From contig NZ_JNIJ01000016.1 in assembly GCF_000701345.1 (NCBI RefSeq), positions 83,599 through 147,598 on the forward strand: DNA of 64,000 nt, given 5' to 3'. Shown here piece after piece: positions 38,004 to 47,769 of this stretch. The position numbers and the translations under genes were made by a program. The notes beneath the pieces are model-generated. The model was given only the letters and a program-made list of their open reading frames with translations, did not search any database and had not been told where the DNA came from. Each line of letters begins with the position of its first letter. Position 1 is the stretch's first letter. Source of the stretch: Bradyrhizobium sp. URHD0069 (GTDB lineage Bacteria; Pseudomonadota; Alphaproteobacteria; Rhizobiales; Xanthobacteraceae).

Positions 38004-39632
38004 TTATCGCGAGATCGTCCCCACTATCGTGGCGCATGATATCCCAACAGCGTAAACGTTCTGCTCCCCAATCTTGCAAATCTCGGGTTGCAGAGCGAAC
38101 AATTCTGGTTCTTGCTGCGGTGTCAAAGGAACAAGATTGCGGACGACGATACAGGGATATTCTTGGGAGAGGGTTCTGTAAGAATATGGCCGGAAATATT
38201 TGTGCAGTCCGGGAACGTAGTATCCTTGTTCAAACATAGGCTCGGGAAAAACCCGTTTGTACGCGTCCACAAATGCCTTAAACTCCCAAGCCGTAGCTAA
38301 AGCGTTTTGGACACCAAAACCAACCGCGTTGTCAGGGTCCTGCAAGAACATTCCGGAGACCTTTGCGCAATATGGCGCTCGCTCGGCAATCAATCTGCTG
38401 ATGTCTGCACCTGCTGCATTTCTTGATTCCTGCTGAGGTATGTCGTTCTTTATTTCTATCGCCGTCATCGCGACGCTTGCCAAACACACCGCGGCAGCGC
38501 CAATGGTTGCGCATCGCCCCAGCGAAGGCGAGATTCGTTCGATCTCAATTATCAGAAGCGCAGTCGCACCAGTAAATGTTGACCAACTTGCGATCATATA
38601 ATGTGCGCCGAAATGCTTTGCCGTTGCGGCCATCAGGACGGCCATCGAGGCAGAAAACGCGATCAAGGTCAGGCTTACGCGATCAAAGTAGTCCCGACGC
38701 GTGATCATGCGGTATGCGGAAATGAAAACCCCAAGCACGAACACGGCAAAAATTTGAGGCGCCGCCTCAATGATTAAAAGAATATTGGGAATAACTGAGG
38801 GCCAGTCGATAAATCCGGGTTCACCACTGCCATACCGACCTTTGTGGTTGAGTAGAAACAGCAGCCAGGTCACACCATCAGCAAAGACAGGTGGATTGAA
38901 TATCTTGTTGAATCCCCAGAAGGACAGTGCCGTGGCCAGGATGCATGCCAGCAACGCTAATGGCGATTTTAAGAAGGGAGGAAATCCGATCAAAGCCAGA
39001 GGTGCCGCAAGAACTTTGGAAGAGATGGCCAGCGCGAAGGTTACGCCGAGAGCGACGCCAGATCGGACCGTTGGGCGCTTAGCGAGAGCGGCGCTCAGCA
39101 CTATAGCGGTGCCCAACATCGTGAACGGGATGAGAAAACCTTCCGGCTCAAGCAAGGTCGAGTGTCTAAACAATTCGAAGTTAATAAATGGAGTAGTTTG
39201 AAAGATGAGCGCGAGAGATAGGCGCGAACACCTCATCACGATCGCTCCACCAATAACCAACACAAAGGTCAAGAAGGAAATCTCAACCGTTCTGGCTAGG
39301 TAAATGATATGCTCCAAATTTTTAGCGCCGTACTCCAAGACGGACTCGCGAGGTGCGAGCGCTTTGATAACAAGGCCTCCAAGCAGTAACGTTGTAGTGC
39401 CCGGGTGGTCAGCTTTGTGAAAGGCTCCGCCGGCAGCCCATGTGAGGCTGTTCATTGCGTAAGCATATTCGGGATCGACGTTACGGCCCCACGGGGCGTT
39501 GTGAGCCGAAAACCATAGCGCAGAGAAGAGATACAAAAGTGGTAGCACTAAAAGTGTAATTCGTTGCATGCCCGGCCTGATATCGAGAAATTTCTGGGAA
39601 ACAATCAACAAATTGGAGCGGAATAGATCCAT
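38004..39632 (-). CDS. Polytopic membrane protein, GT-C glycosyltransferase-like
   Basis: A 542-residue protein with about ten to twelve hydrophobic segments and a soluble C-terminal part. The first periplasmic loop has NVDPEYAYAMNSLTW, placed like the acidic motif of GT-C (PMT/ArnT-like) glycosyltransferases, followed by HKADHPGTTTLLLGG. It may transfer a sugar from a polyprenyl carrier in the periplasm. The ATG at 39632 has no strong ribosome site; the ATG at 39569 is an alternative. Base composition is visibly AT-richer than the transporter region. Confidence 0.65.
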   Translation of the reverse strand: MDLFRSNLLIVSQKFLDIRPGMQRITLLVLPLLYLFSALWFSAHNAPWGRNVDPEYAYAMNSLTWAAGGAFHKADHPGTTTLLLGGLVIKALAPRESVLEYGAKNLEHIIYLARTVEISFLTFVLVIGGAIVMRCSRLSLALIFQTTPFINFELFRHSTLLEPEGFLIPFTMLGTAIVLSAALAKRPTVRSGVALGVTFALAISSKVLAAPLALIGFPPFLKSPLALLACILATALSFWGFNKIFNPPVFADGVTWLLFLLNHKGRYGSGEPGFIDWPSVIPNILLIIEAAPQIFAVFVLGVFISAYRMITRRDYFDRVSLTLIAFSASMAVLMAATAKHFGAHYMIASWSTFTGATALLIIEIERISPSLGRCATIGAAAVCLASVAMTAIEIKNDIPQQESRNAAGADISRLIAERAPYCAKVSGMFLQDPDNAVGFGVQNALATAWEFKAFVDAYKRVFPEPMFEQGYYVPGLHKYFRPYSYRTLSQEYPCIVVRNLVPLTPQQEPELFALQPEICKIGEQNVYAVGISCATIVGTISR

Positions 39633-39657
39633 GCTTCGAAACAGCTTGCTATATTTG

Positions 39658-40401
39658 TTAGTCAGCTCTTTTTTGTAGTACGATCATGGTTCGAAATCCG
39701 AAAATGCGACCGAGCGCGGACTCGATACCTTTCTCCAGGACCAGCAATCGCCGCCCCAGAAACTCCGGCATCAGTGTCCAGCGCTTAAATCCGCCGGATA
39801 GCGGATAGACCCAAAAAGAAAACCAGGAAACGTCGACAAATTCGAGGTTTGGAAAAGTTCTCTCGAATCGCAGACGGTCGCGCGTCGCAAGCAGCGTCGG
39901 TATCGCTTGATTGGAGTCGTAGGGATCGCGCGTAGGGTTCGGCAAACCTTCGGCAAACGGCGTCGCCTTCATTCGTACCGGCTCGGGATGAATCAGCCGG
40001 TAGAACAAAGTGCTTCCAAAAGTAATCGCTGGCTCAATCATCACGCAACGGCCGCCACCGCGCAAAACACGCTCAGCCTCCCGGAAGAACAGAAGGGGAA
40101 ATTCAATATGATGCAGCACGTCGAGCATGACTATGTTGCTGATGGCGCCAGATCGAAATGGCAAGTTTTGCGCATCCGCGACCACGTCGATCATGGGGGA
40201 ATGCTGAATGTCCGAAGATATCGCCGTGGGAATAAAGCTCTTGAGCTGACCAATTCCACTGCCGATCTCAATGGTTTCTCCGGCCACGCAGGCTGCGGCA
40301 ATCCTGCGGTAATAGTCCTCGTAAACCCTCCGGAGCATTGGCTTTTTGGACCATACACTGCGATAGGAAGCATGAGGATCACACGAGAGGGTGGTGGACA
40401 T
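39658..40401 (-). CDS. Class I SAM-dependent methyltransferase
   Basis: A 247-residue protein with motif I TIEIGSGIGQLKSF, a motif-II acidic end (SSDIQHSPMIDVVADAQNLP), LDVLHHIEFPLLFFREAERV and VLRGGGRCVMIEPAITFG, the pattern of Methyltransf_11-type enzymes. It sits between a membrane GT and an MTase-GT2 fusion and probably modifies a glycan or lipid intermediate. ATG at 40401. Confidence 0.82.
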   Translation of the reverse strand: MSTTLSCDPHASYRSVWSKKPMLRRVYEDYYRRIAAACVAGETIEIGSGIGQLKSFIPTAISSDIQHSPMIDVVADAQNLPFRSGAISNIVMLDVLHHIEFPLLFFREAERVLRGGGRCVMIEPAITFGSTLFYRLIHPEPVRMKATPFAEGLPNPTRDPYDSNQAIPTLLATRDRLRFERTFPNLEFVDVSWFSFWVYPLSGGFKRWTLMPEFLGRRLLVLEKGIESALGRIFGFRTMIVLQKRAD

Positions 40402-40430
40402 CTATCAACCGCACGCATTTCGGTGAACGT

Positions 40431-41867
40431 TTAGATCGCCTTGATCTTGAAAAAGGCAAACACTACCATCTTCAGGAGCATAACACCGTGGCGGAAGCGC
40501 GAGATTTGCGTTTCGCCATAAGATCTCGCGGCATACCGGATCGGCAGATCGACCGACTTGAGGTTTAGTTTCGACGCACCAAAAATCAAGTCGAAGTCGC
40601 CGAAAGGGTCGAAATCGCCGAAATAAGCCTTGCCTTCGCGCAAGCGGTAATAATCGGCTCGTCGCATCACTTTGGTTCCACACAGCGTATCGGTATAACG
40701 CTGGTTGAGCAGCCACGAGAACAAATACGAGAAAATTTTGTTGGCGATCAGGTTCAAGAAACGCATAGCGTCATCTGCGAGTGGATAAATAAGGCGAGAT
40801 CCGTTGATGAATTCGCCCTTGCCGGACTGAATCGCGTTCCAAAATTTCGGAAGCTGCTCGGGCGGCATCGTAAGATCGGCGTCTAGGATCATTAAGACAT
40901 CCCCGCGCGCAACATCATAGGCGGTGAACACCGCGTCGGCCTTACCTTTGCCTGGTTGAACCATGGTCTTGATGTCTTTATCCGGATAAGCAGCCCTAAC
41001 CCTCTCCATTTCCTCGAAGGTGCCGTCCTTGCTGTGACCTTCGATGAAGATGATCTCGATGTCCTCGCAAAATTGCGGGATACGTTGGATGGCGGCCTCG
41101 ATATTACCGCGCTCGTTGCGGGCCGGAATAACAACGGTTGCAGAGCGCAACATATCGTCAGAATTTAGCAGCGAACGACATACCACGTAGTGACGCAACG
41201 CGAACCACCGAAACCCCGGAAGAATGCTGATGAAGCGGTTTATGAGACGTCCGATCCCAAACAGGGGCACTGGGACGATCATCCGCTGTTCAGTTTTGAC
41301 GGCGTCAAAGCTGGCTAGATTGGCTAACGCCCTAATGTCGGACGGTGACAAGACATTTTGTGGCGGATGGGGCATACGCCACCCGACAAACTCAGACAGC
41401 TTTAGCATTGGCATCCACAGATGCGAAAAATAGCCCACGACCAGCCGCGTCTCGCGTGAACACAGCGGATGCAGCTGCTCAAAGAACGCCTGACAGTCGT
41501 CGAGCGATCCGATCGTATCCAGTACAACAACAAAATCGAACGGGCCCGGAAGAGACGCAATCATCTCCGGATCTTCGGCATCGCCAACCAAAAATGTCAG
41601 ACCGGGATGGAGCTTGCGTGCTTGGTCAACCATCGCCGGACTGAAATCGACACCCACTCCGAACGAAGGCTTCAGGCCGGCAAGCGTATCTCCGGTACCG
41701 CATCCGATTTCCAGAACGCGCATTCCTTTTGGAATCAAAAAGCGCAGATAATTCTCATCCTCGCGGTGAAAAAACTCGGCCTTTTTCCGCCAAACAGGAC
41801 GAGCGCCCGCATAGGCCTCGGAATGATTTAAGATTGCTACTTTGCGAGGTGAACTTGCGACGGTCAT
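40431..41867 (-). CDS. Bifunctional methyltransferase / GT2 glycosyltransferase
   Basis: A 478-residue fusion. Residues ~1-230 form a SAM methyltransferase (VLEIGCGTGDTLAGLKPSFG). Residues ~240-478 form a GT2 domain: ATVVIPARNERGNIEAAIQR, the metal-binding MILDADLTMPPEQL, and RSYGETQISRFRHGVMLLK. Fusions of this type occur in polysaccharide loci, and the GT2 half resembles polyprenyl-phosphate glycosyltransferases. The ATG at 41867 fits. The upstream methyltransferase gene 39658-40401 is separate. Confidence 0.87.
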   Translation of the reverse strand: MTVASSPRKVAILNHSEAYAGARPVWRKKAEFFHREDENYLRFLIPKGMRVLEIGCGTGDTLAGLKPSFGVGVDFSPAMVDQARKLHPGLTFLVGDAEDPEMIASLPGPFDFVVVLDTIGSLDDCQAFFEQLHPLCSRETRLVVGYFSHLWMPMLKLSEFVGWRMPHPPQNVLSPSDIRALANLASFDAVKTEQRMIVPVPLFGIGRLINRFISILPGFRWFALRHYVVCRSLLNSDDMLRSATVVIPARNERGNIEAAIQRIPQFCEDIEIIFIEGHSKDGTFEEMERVRAAYPDKDIKTMVQPGKGKADAVFTAYDVARGDVLMILDADLTMPPEQLPKFWNAIQSGKGEFINGSRLIYPLADDAMRFLNLIANKIFSYLFSWLLNQRYTDTLCGTKVMRRADYYRLREGKAYFGDFDPFGDFDLIFGASKLNLKSVDLPIRYAARSYGETQISRFRHGVMLLKMVVFAFFKIKAI

Positions 41868-42145
41868 AGCCTAGTGAATACTTTCAAAATCTGCGCTGAG
41901 AGGCGCAGCGCCACGAGTTTTTAGCCAGAAACAGCTCCGCTTTCGTCTTATGCTCTGGTCACGCGACCTTGCCAAGAAGGTATTTTCTAGTCGATAAATG
42001 CCTTATGTGTCGGTGTATCTCTTTGTCCTGCGACTGCACGGTGTATTGTTGAGACCGTGAAACTGACAAAATCGCCTACGATGACGCCTTCGGAACAGCG
42101 GACAATGCTGCTCCTACATTATACTTTCGAATGACTGGCTAGAAT

Positions 42146-42778
42146 ATGTGTGGCATAGCCGGCATCATCATCAATTCGAATTGTCAAGCATCATCGGACC
42201 ATCTTGCCGGTATCGCCGAGGCGATGGATCGAAGCCTCAAGCATCGCGGGCCGGACGGCCACGATGTCGGCTCGACAATGCCGCCGGTGTGGCGTTCGTG
42301 CACCGTCGCCTCGCGATCGTGGATTTATCACCTGCCGGGCATCAGCCCATGCACTCGGCCGATGGACGGTTTGTCATCAGTTACAACGGCGAAGTCTATA
42401 GTCACATCGAGATCCGGAAAGAACTGGAAGCCGCCGGTCAAAACTTTCGAGGCCACTCCGACACAGAAGTCATCCTTGAATCGGTTGCACGACACGGCAT
42501 CAGTGCAACCGTGCGTCGGTTGATCGGGATGTTCGCTATCGCGATCTGGGACCCGCAAAGACCGCACGCTGACATTAGTTCGCGACCGGCTCGGAATCAA
42601 GCCGGTGTACTGGGCGAAACTCGACGGTGCCTTCATATTCGCATCAGAACTCAAAGCGCTGCGTGAATATCCCGGCTGGACGCCTCGCATAAAGCCGGAG
42701 GCCGTAGCCTCTTACATGCGGCATAATTACATCCCTGCTCCGCATACGATCTATCAAGGCGTAACGTCCCAATGGTAA
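42146..42778 (+). pseudogene. Asparagine synthetase N-terminal fragment, two frameshifts
   Basis: MCGIAGIIINS with nucleophile Cys2 and LKHRGPDGHDVGS in one frame. FVHRRLAIVDLSPAGHQP to IGMFAIAIWD follow in a second (shift near 42290), then LTLVRDRLGIKPVYWAKLDG to YMRHNYIPAPHTIYQG in a third (shift near 42555). It stops at 42778, so the whole synthetase domain is missing. An intact asnB lies at 45127-47097 on the other strand. The 278-base gap before it (41868-42145) shows nothing. Confidence 0.88.
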
Positions 42779-42865
42779 AAATCACAACAGGTCAATTGGA
42801 CGCGCCCGGCTTCAGATTCATCCGAAGTACTGTCACGCGTTGGTCAACGAAATCGGCAGGGTATC

Positions 42866-44857
42866 TTATTTTGCAGGAAGACTTACAGGCTGTGCCTCAG
42901 TCACGAGGACCCAGTATATGCTGTTACCTTCAATCCTCGACCAATCCGCGGTCGTAAATTTCCAAGCCTCAACGTCTTTATCCAACAGTACTTTGGCAGG
43001 AACGATGAATTGATTATTGCTCGGCAATCCAGCTTCCATTCTTGGCGCCACTATAAAGCCGAACGGTAATTCTGGAGATCGCTCTTTGAGAAGGGGCTGA
43101 TAAATTTCCACATTGCTAAGTGTGATCAACTTCGCAAAGTCGGTCAAATGCAGGCTGGGCACGTCCCTTCTTAGTGGTTGACCATCAGCGACGACAAGGA
43201 AGCCAGACATCCTCCTGCCCCCAAAAACTTGCTGCTGGTTAGGAACAGGCTTCGCCAACACAGCGGGCGGCGCATTGTGGTGGGCCAGCCATGGAACTGA
43301 CAAGAAAAGGATTAACGCAGTGGCGAGGCCTCCCCACCATTGCCACGCCGGAGCTATTTCATTGGCGGGCTTATTGTTCCCTGCAAAAAGGCCCGAGACT
43401 GCGAGCGCTGCTATCAAGGGATAGCTTCCTGACATCACTCGCATTCCGTCATCGAAATACACGAACCCTGACGAAATCAAGATTGCTAGCGCGGAAGAAA
43501 CCCAGAAGAAAGTCTCCATGACAGCAGGCCGGCACAATGCCAAGATGATCAAACCGATCACTGAAACCCAGAGGAACACTGCAGTGGGCAGCCACCTCGG
43601 AGCGGGGGCATGCAGGTAACCGTTCATAATTGTCGGAAGAACCGCTCTGGCAAAAGCTTCCGCGCCAGCGGCGAGTCGGCGAACAATTGTGGCAGGGTCG
43701 CTTACAATATTATCAACTGCTTTGGAATACAGGAAATCGGTGTAAGTTTTCTCGTCGCGCTTTAACCGTTTCATCTCATCCGGATATCGAATGGGACACG
43801 CTGTCCAGTCCCGTCCAATCGAAAGTCCGCAGAGAGAAAATGCAAAATTGCTGCCCGAAAGATCGGCGCCCGTTCCGTAGATTTTTTGCAAAGTGAAATT
43901 GGTTGCCAAGCCTGCAGTAATGATTCCGATCATAGCTGCTGCTATGTAGATCTTCTTTCGCCAGCTTTCGCCAAAACAGCATGCTATCCACAACATCACA
44001 GCGGGCAAGAGAAACATAGCGCCCATTCGCGTCATGAGCGCCATGAACGTAAACGCCATACCCAACAGTGCGAATTCCAATGACCGTCGACCCAATGCCT
44101 CCACAAAGCAGGCAACTGAGAGGAAGCTCCAGACAAGTCCAAGAGGTTCAGTAAGAGTTGTTGCAAAAAAAGAGTGGCAGATCATCAAGGAGAGCGCAAC
44201 AAAAGCAATACAAGCTAGCGGGCCGTGCCAGCCCAGAATGGATCGTGCCGCCATCCACACCGAGACGGAGCACAAAACCACCTGGATCAACAGCATCTGC
44301 GCATAGGAAAACGCGGCCGCCGCCATCAGCACAGATCTGAAAGCAGCAGCGAAAGGTCTTCGCAGGGAGATAGCGTTCCAGAAACCGTCCCTGGCCTGAT
44401 CGTGCGCGCCCGCGAAGTAGTCATTTGCGTCCGAAAACGGAATCAGGCCTCCGATGCTCCCGCTGTTGAAGTCACCAGGCCGCGCCAACCCTGCCCACGT
44501 CCCGCTCAGCGAGAAGACGAATAAACAGAGCGTGAGAGGCAAGCCCCAAACTCTCAGAAATTTGTTCAGAGAATGCAGGTCCGGCTCGTACGAGCGATAT
44601 CCGGCCATCGCTGCCAGCCAGGATGCGGCAGCACACAGGCTTGTCAGCACGAGCAAGAAATGCGCCGCGTAGTGGTCATGCTCGCCTAGGGCGCGAAGCC
44701 AATCCCCCCAGTGAAAAATAGCCGCCGTAGGAAGCACGAAACCGTTGACGAGAGCCGCAATAGTGGCGACCACGTAGGTCAGCGCAGCTGCGAGGCCGAC
44801 CCACATCGAGGCCCGCAACAAGTAAAACGGCATTCTCAAAACGGTGGAAATTGTCAT
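42866..44857 (-). CDS. Large polytopic membrane protein, GT-C-like
   Basis: About 663 residues from the ATG at 44857 (MTISTVLRMPFYLLRASM) with around twelve hydrophobic segments and a C-terminal soluble domain. The first large loop holds IPFSDANDYFAGAHDQARDG, in the position of the Asp-containing motif of GT-C glycosyltransferases. The longer open frame to 44998 encodes a piece of an unrelated epimerase, so I exclude it. A polyprenyl-sugar-dependent transferase is the best guess. Confidence 0.65.
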   Translation of the reverse strand: MTISTVLRMPFYLLRASMWVGLAAALTYVVATIAALVNGFVLPTAAIFHWGDWLRALGEHDHYAAHFLLVLTSLCAAASWLAAMAGYRSYEPDLHSLNKFLRVWGLPLTLCLFVFSLSGTWAGLARPGDFNSGSIGGLIPFSDANDYFAGAHDQARDGFWNAISLRRPFAAAFRSVLMAAAAFSYAQMLLIQVVLCSVSVWMAARSILGWHGPLACIAFVALSLMICHSFFATTLTEPLGLVWSFLSVACFVEALGRRSLEFALLGMAFTFMALMTRMGAMFLLPAVMLWIACCFGESWRKKIYIAAAMIGIITAGLATNFTLQKIYGTGADLSGSNFAFSLCGLSIGRDWTACPIRYPDEMKRLKRDEKTYTDFLYSKAVDNIVSDPATIVRRLAAGAEAFARAVLPTIMNGYLHAPAPRWLPTAVFLWVSVIGLIILALCRPAVMETFFWVSSALAILISSGFVYFDDGMRVMSGSYPLIAALAVSGLFAGNNKPANEIAPAWQWWGGLATALILFLSVPWLAHHNAPPAVLAKPVPNQQQVFGGRRMSGFLVVADGQPLRRDVPSLHLTDFAKLITLSNVEIYQPLLKERSPELPFGFIVAPRMEAGLPSNNQFIVPAKVLLDKDVEAWKFTTADWSRIEGNSIYWVLVTEAQPVSLPAK

Positions 44858-44869
44858 AGGGCCTATTCG

Positions 44870-45070
44870 TGCAATGAAGGCAAGCTTTTTAGTGACGGGG
44901 ATGCTCCCGCGAAATAGCGAACACCCGGCTTGAGCTGCGAGATGACCGACGAAAGGAAACAGACCTTCACTAACACTTTTGCGCGGCACCCAACCCAAAA
45001 GCGCCCGAGTCTTGGTGACATCAACTCAGGCGAATCGGGGTTCAACCCTGAATTGTGCATCAAAGAACCC
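44870..45070 (-). pseudogene. C-terminal remnant of an NAD-dependent epimerase/dehydratase
   Basis: Reading toward the membrane protein gene, the frame gives a stop (45026-45028) and then VDVTKTRALLGWVPRKSVSE, followed by GLFPFVGHLAAQAG. This is the usual tail of sugar-nucleotide epimerases (ARxLLGWxPRxSLEEGL). Nothing of the nucleotide fold remains. It accounts for most of the 269-base gap before asnB. Confidence 0.45.
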
Positions 45071-45126
45071 TATCCGCGATGTGAGAGCAAGCGAAACGTT
45101 GGCACATTAGTATTGTCACCTATCCG

Positions 45127-47097
45127 TCATGCCGCCAAAGCCGGCTGATAGCCCTTTTGCGCCACGCGCCACGCCTGGAACATCAGGACGTCCCAAAGCA
45201 GATACTGGTGGTTTCGCCTTCCCGACAGATGCTCCTGCCAAGCAAGCCGAATTGGCGCGGGATCGAAGAAATCATCCGCCTTCAGCCGCGTCTCGCTCAA
45301 CAGATCCTCCGCCCAATCACGCAGAGCTCCACGCAGCCAGCTGTCAATCGGCACGCCAAAACCCATCTTGGGGCGCTCAACGAGTTCCTTGGGAACATGT
45401 TTGTAAAGTAGCTGCCTCAGAGGCCATTTGGTCTTGTTCTCAGCGCGTAGCATTGCCAGTGGCAGCGACATCGCAAACTCGACGATGCGATGATCCAGCA
45501 TAGGCACACGCGTCTCAAGGCTTACGGCCATCGCTGCCCGGTCCACCTTTACAAGAATGTCGTCGGGCAGATAGCTCATCAGATCAACATACATCATCCG
45601 CTCGACATTACCGGACAGACTTGGCAACGCATCTAACCCGGTCAACATCGTCGGCAATTCGCGACCTCCAACAACGATATCGGCGGGATTGGTCCAGTGC
45701 GAGCAGAGATGGCGGTAAACATCCTCGGCAGTCTGCATCGACAACAACGCGGCGGCCTTGTGAACCTTATCGCCCACCCTTGCGTGGCGGCGATGTTCCG
45801 GCATCAGAGCCATCAGCGGACTGGCCAGCCGATCATAGAATGCCGGTGAGGGAAATGTTGCGAGGCCCGCCGTAGCGCGGCGCAGCGACCGTGGAACGCG
45901 CGCGAGCTTCTTCCAGAAGTCGTCAGCAAGTCCATAGCGTGTATAGCCCGAAAACAATTCATCCCCACCATCGCCTGACAGGGAAACAGTGACGCTCCCC
46001 CGCGCCAGCTTCGAAACCAGATAGGTTGGGATTTGCGATGAATCCGAGAATGGTTCGCAGTAAATCTCCGGAAGATTGGGGATGACATCCATCGCATCCC
46101 GCTCGGAAACGTAGAGTTCGGTATGGTCGGTGTTCAAATGCCGCGCAACCTCCTTGGCTTGCTTGGCTTCATTGTAATCGGCCTGTTGAAAGCCAATGGT
46201 AAAGGTGCGGATCGGTTGGGTACTTATCGACTGCATGATCGCGACGACCGCCGAGGAATCGATGCCGCCCGAGAGGAACGCGCCGAGCGGCACATCCGCC
46301 ATCATTTGCCCCCTGATCGATTGTTTCAGCAGAGACTCAAGCGTATTTACAGCCTCGTCACGACTGCCCTCGAAGGAGTGAGCGCGACCTCTCTCTGCCG
46401 CATCCCGTGGACTCCAATAGGCCTCTATGCGCGGTTCGCGATCTCCATCGGCAATTACCAGGAAATGACCTGGCCGCAGCTTGTGAAAGCCCTTGTAAAT
46501 TGAATACGGCGCCGGCACGTAATTGTGGCGCATCAACAGCGCCGCAGCATTCCGATCAACCTCAGGATTCCAGGCGGGATGCCCTCGGAAAGCCTTTAGT
46601 TCGGAGGCAAAAGCAAAGCTCCTGCCGATACGGCCATAATAGAGCGGCTTTTCACCGAGCCGGTCGCGAGCAAGTACCAGTGTGCGTTCGCGACGGTCCC
46701 AAAGGGCCAGGGCGAACATGCCCACACAAATCTTTAGGGCGTGCTTTAGCCCCCAGCGCGCAATCGCTTCAAGAAGGACCTCGGTATCGGAATGACCACG
46801 CCACGGGTGCAACGCTTCGGCATCAAGCTTACGACGAATATGATCGTAGTTATAGATTTCGCCATTGAACACGAGAACGTAACGGTTGCACGACGAGAGC
46901 ATCGGCTGATGCCCCGCGGGAGACAAATCGACAATGGCCAAACGGCGCTGTGCCAGCGCAATGCCGGCCTCAGCGTCTCCCCATACACCGTCATCGTCGG
47001 GCCCCCGATGCCTGATCAGGTCAGCCATTCGCCGCACGACCAGGCCATCCTGCCCTGCCGATCCGGCGCTGCCGAGAAAGCCAACGATTCCGCACAT
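45127..47097 (-). CDS. asnB: Asparagine synthase (glutamine-hydrolysing) family protein
   Basis: A 656-residue two-domain protein. The N-terminal class II amidotransferase has Cys2 (MCGIVGFLGS), IRHRGPDDDGVW and AQRRLAIVDLSPAGHQPM. The synthetase domain has the PP-loop GAFLSGGIDSSAVVAIM and SGDGGDELFSGYTRY. Length is complete. In polysaccharide islands such enzymes often amidate uronic acids rather than make free asparagine; that role here is inference. ATG at 47097 with a GGAAGA site. Confidence 0.92.
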   Translation of the reverse strand: MCGIVGFLGSAGSAGQDGLVVRRMADLIRHRGPDDDGVWGDAEAGIALAQRRLAIVDLSPAGHQPMLSSCNRYVLVFNGEIYNYDHIRRKLDAEALHPWRGHSDTEVLLEAIARWGLKHALKICVGMFALALWDRRERTLVLARDRLGEKPLYYGRIGRSFAFASELKAFRGHPAWNPEVDRNAAALLMRHNYVPAPYSIYKGFHKLRPGHFLVIADGDREPRIEAYWSPRDAAERGRAHSFEGSRDEAVNTLESLLKQSIRGQMMADVPLGAFLSGGIDSSAVVAIMQSISTQPIRTFTIGFQQADYNEAKQAKEVARHLNTDHTELYVSERDAMDVIPNLPEIYCEPFSDSSQIPTYLVSKLARGSVTVSLSGDGGDELFSGYTRYGLADDFWKKLARVPRSLRRATAGLATFPSPAFYDRLASPLMALMPEHRRHARVGDKVHKAAALLSMQTAEDVYRHLCSHWTNPADIVVGGRELPTMLTGLDALPSLSGNVERMMYVDLMSYLPDDILVKVDRAAMAVSLETRVPMLDHRIVEFAMSLPLAMLRAENKTKWPLRQLLYKHVPKELVERPKMGFGVPIDSWLRGALRDWAEDLLSETRLKADDFFDPAPIRLAWQEHLSGRRNHQYLLWDVLMFQAWRVAQKGYQPALAA

Positions 47098-47255
47098 GTA
47101 GCTCTATCTTCCACTCGATTGAGTACGACCCAACTACTACCGGCGGCCACATACCATATCAAGATGGCGCCGAGCACGAGAAAAGACCAGTGAATGAATT
47201 GAAACCCGGCTGAACGCAACGAAAGCGATGGCGCCCCGATCAGGTTCTTGATCAT
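47016..47255 (-). CDS. Possible small membrane protein overlapping asnB start
   Basis: A 79-residue frame, ATG at 47255 with an AGAAGAG site. One hydrophobic stretch (FQFIHWSFLVLGAILIWYVA) is flanked by polar sequence. Its last ~80 bases overlap the start of asnB in another frame. It may be a real mini-protein, or the residual N-terminus of a lost membrane gene. Weak evidence. Confidence 0.25.
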   Translation of the reverse strand: MIKNLIGAPSLSLRSAGFQFIHWSFLVLGAILIWYVAAGSSWVVLNRVEDRATCAESLAFSAAPDRQGRMAWSCGEWLT

Positions 47256-47313
47256 GTCTCTTCTAAGCCCTCGGCCTTAGCAAGACACGGAAGCTATTAA
47301 CCAGCATATCATC

Positions 47314-47751
47314 CTAGCTGAGATACCTAAATTCCCGCGCCAGTTGTTTGATAGCAAGACGCACTGCATTCCAGCGTACAACCGATTCTACGTCAACGAG
47401 AATCCGGCTGGCTCGAATATGCCGCACATTTCGTAGTCGTCCGCCAAGAACTCCGATTTCAGACTGGGACGCATTGAAGCTCTGCAGTGAGAGCGATGAG
47501 GATTTGACGGAAGCCGTCAAAGCATCGCCGCAAGAGAATATCAAATCAAGTTTGCAAGGAATCCCCTCCGCATACGTGATTTTCGGCATTTTCGATTGCC
47601 TCAACCCGCGGTTTGCCGCGTCCAAAACAATCTCTTCAAAGGTCTGTTGCCGGTAATCAATAACGCTGACTCCGGTGGACGGGGATGGTCGGGGGCTGTT
47701 CCAGGTGGGGTTGTGTGGTAGGTCGCAACCACCGGGGCACTCGCGCTCCAA
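47314..47751 (-). CDS. Doubtful open frame or gene remnant
   Basis: A 145-codon frame without a convincing start. The middle (QQTFEEIVLDAANRGLRQSK, MPKITYAEGIPCKLDLIFS) and end (RILVDVESVVRWNAVRLAIK) look more protein-like than the opposite strand, but I recognise no family. It lies between asnB and the divergently oriented Wzy-like gene. It may be a decayed gene. Confidence 0.25.
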   Translation of the reverse strand: MERECPGGCDLPHNPTWNSPRPSPSTGVSVIDYRQQTFEEIVLDAANRGLRQSKMPKITYAEGIPCKLDLIFSCGDALTASVKSSSLSLQSFNASQSEIGVLGGRLRNVRHIRASRILVDVESVVRWNAVRLAIKQLAREFRYLS

Positions 47752-47769
47752 AAACGGAGGCGATACCCC

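Noticed and set aside
44857..44998. Longer start of the 42866 membrane protein
   Set aside because: The extra 47 codons encode an epimerase tail, not a membrane protein N-terminus.
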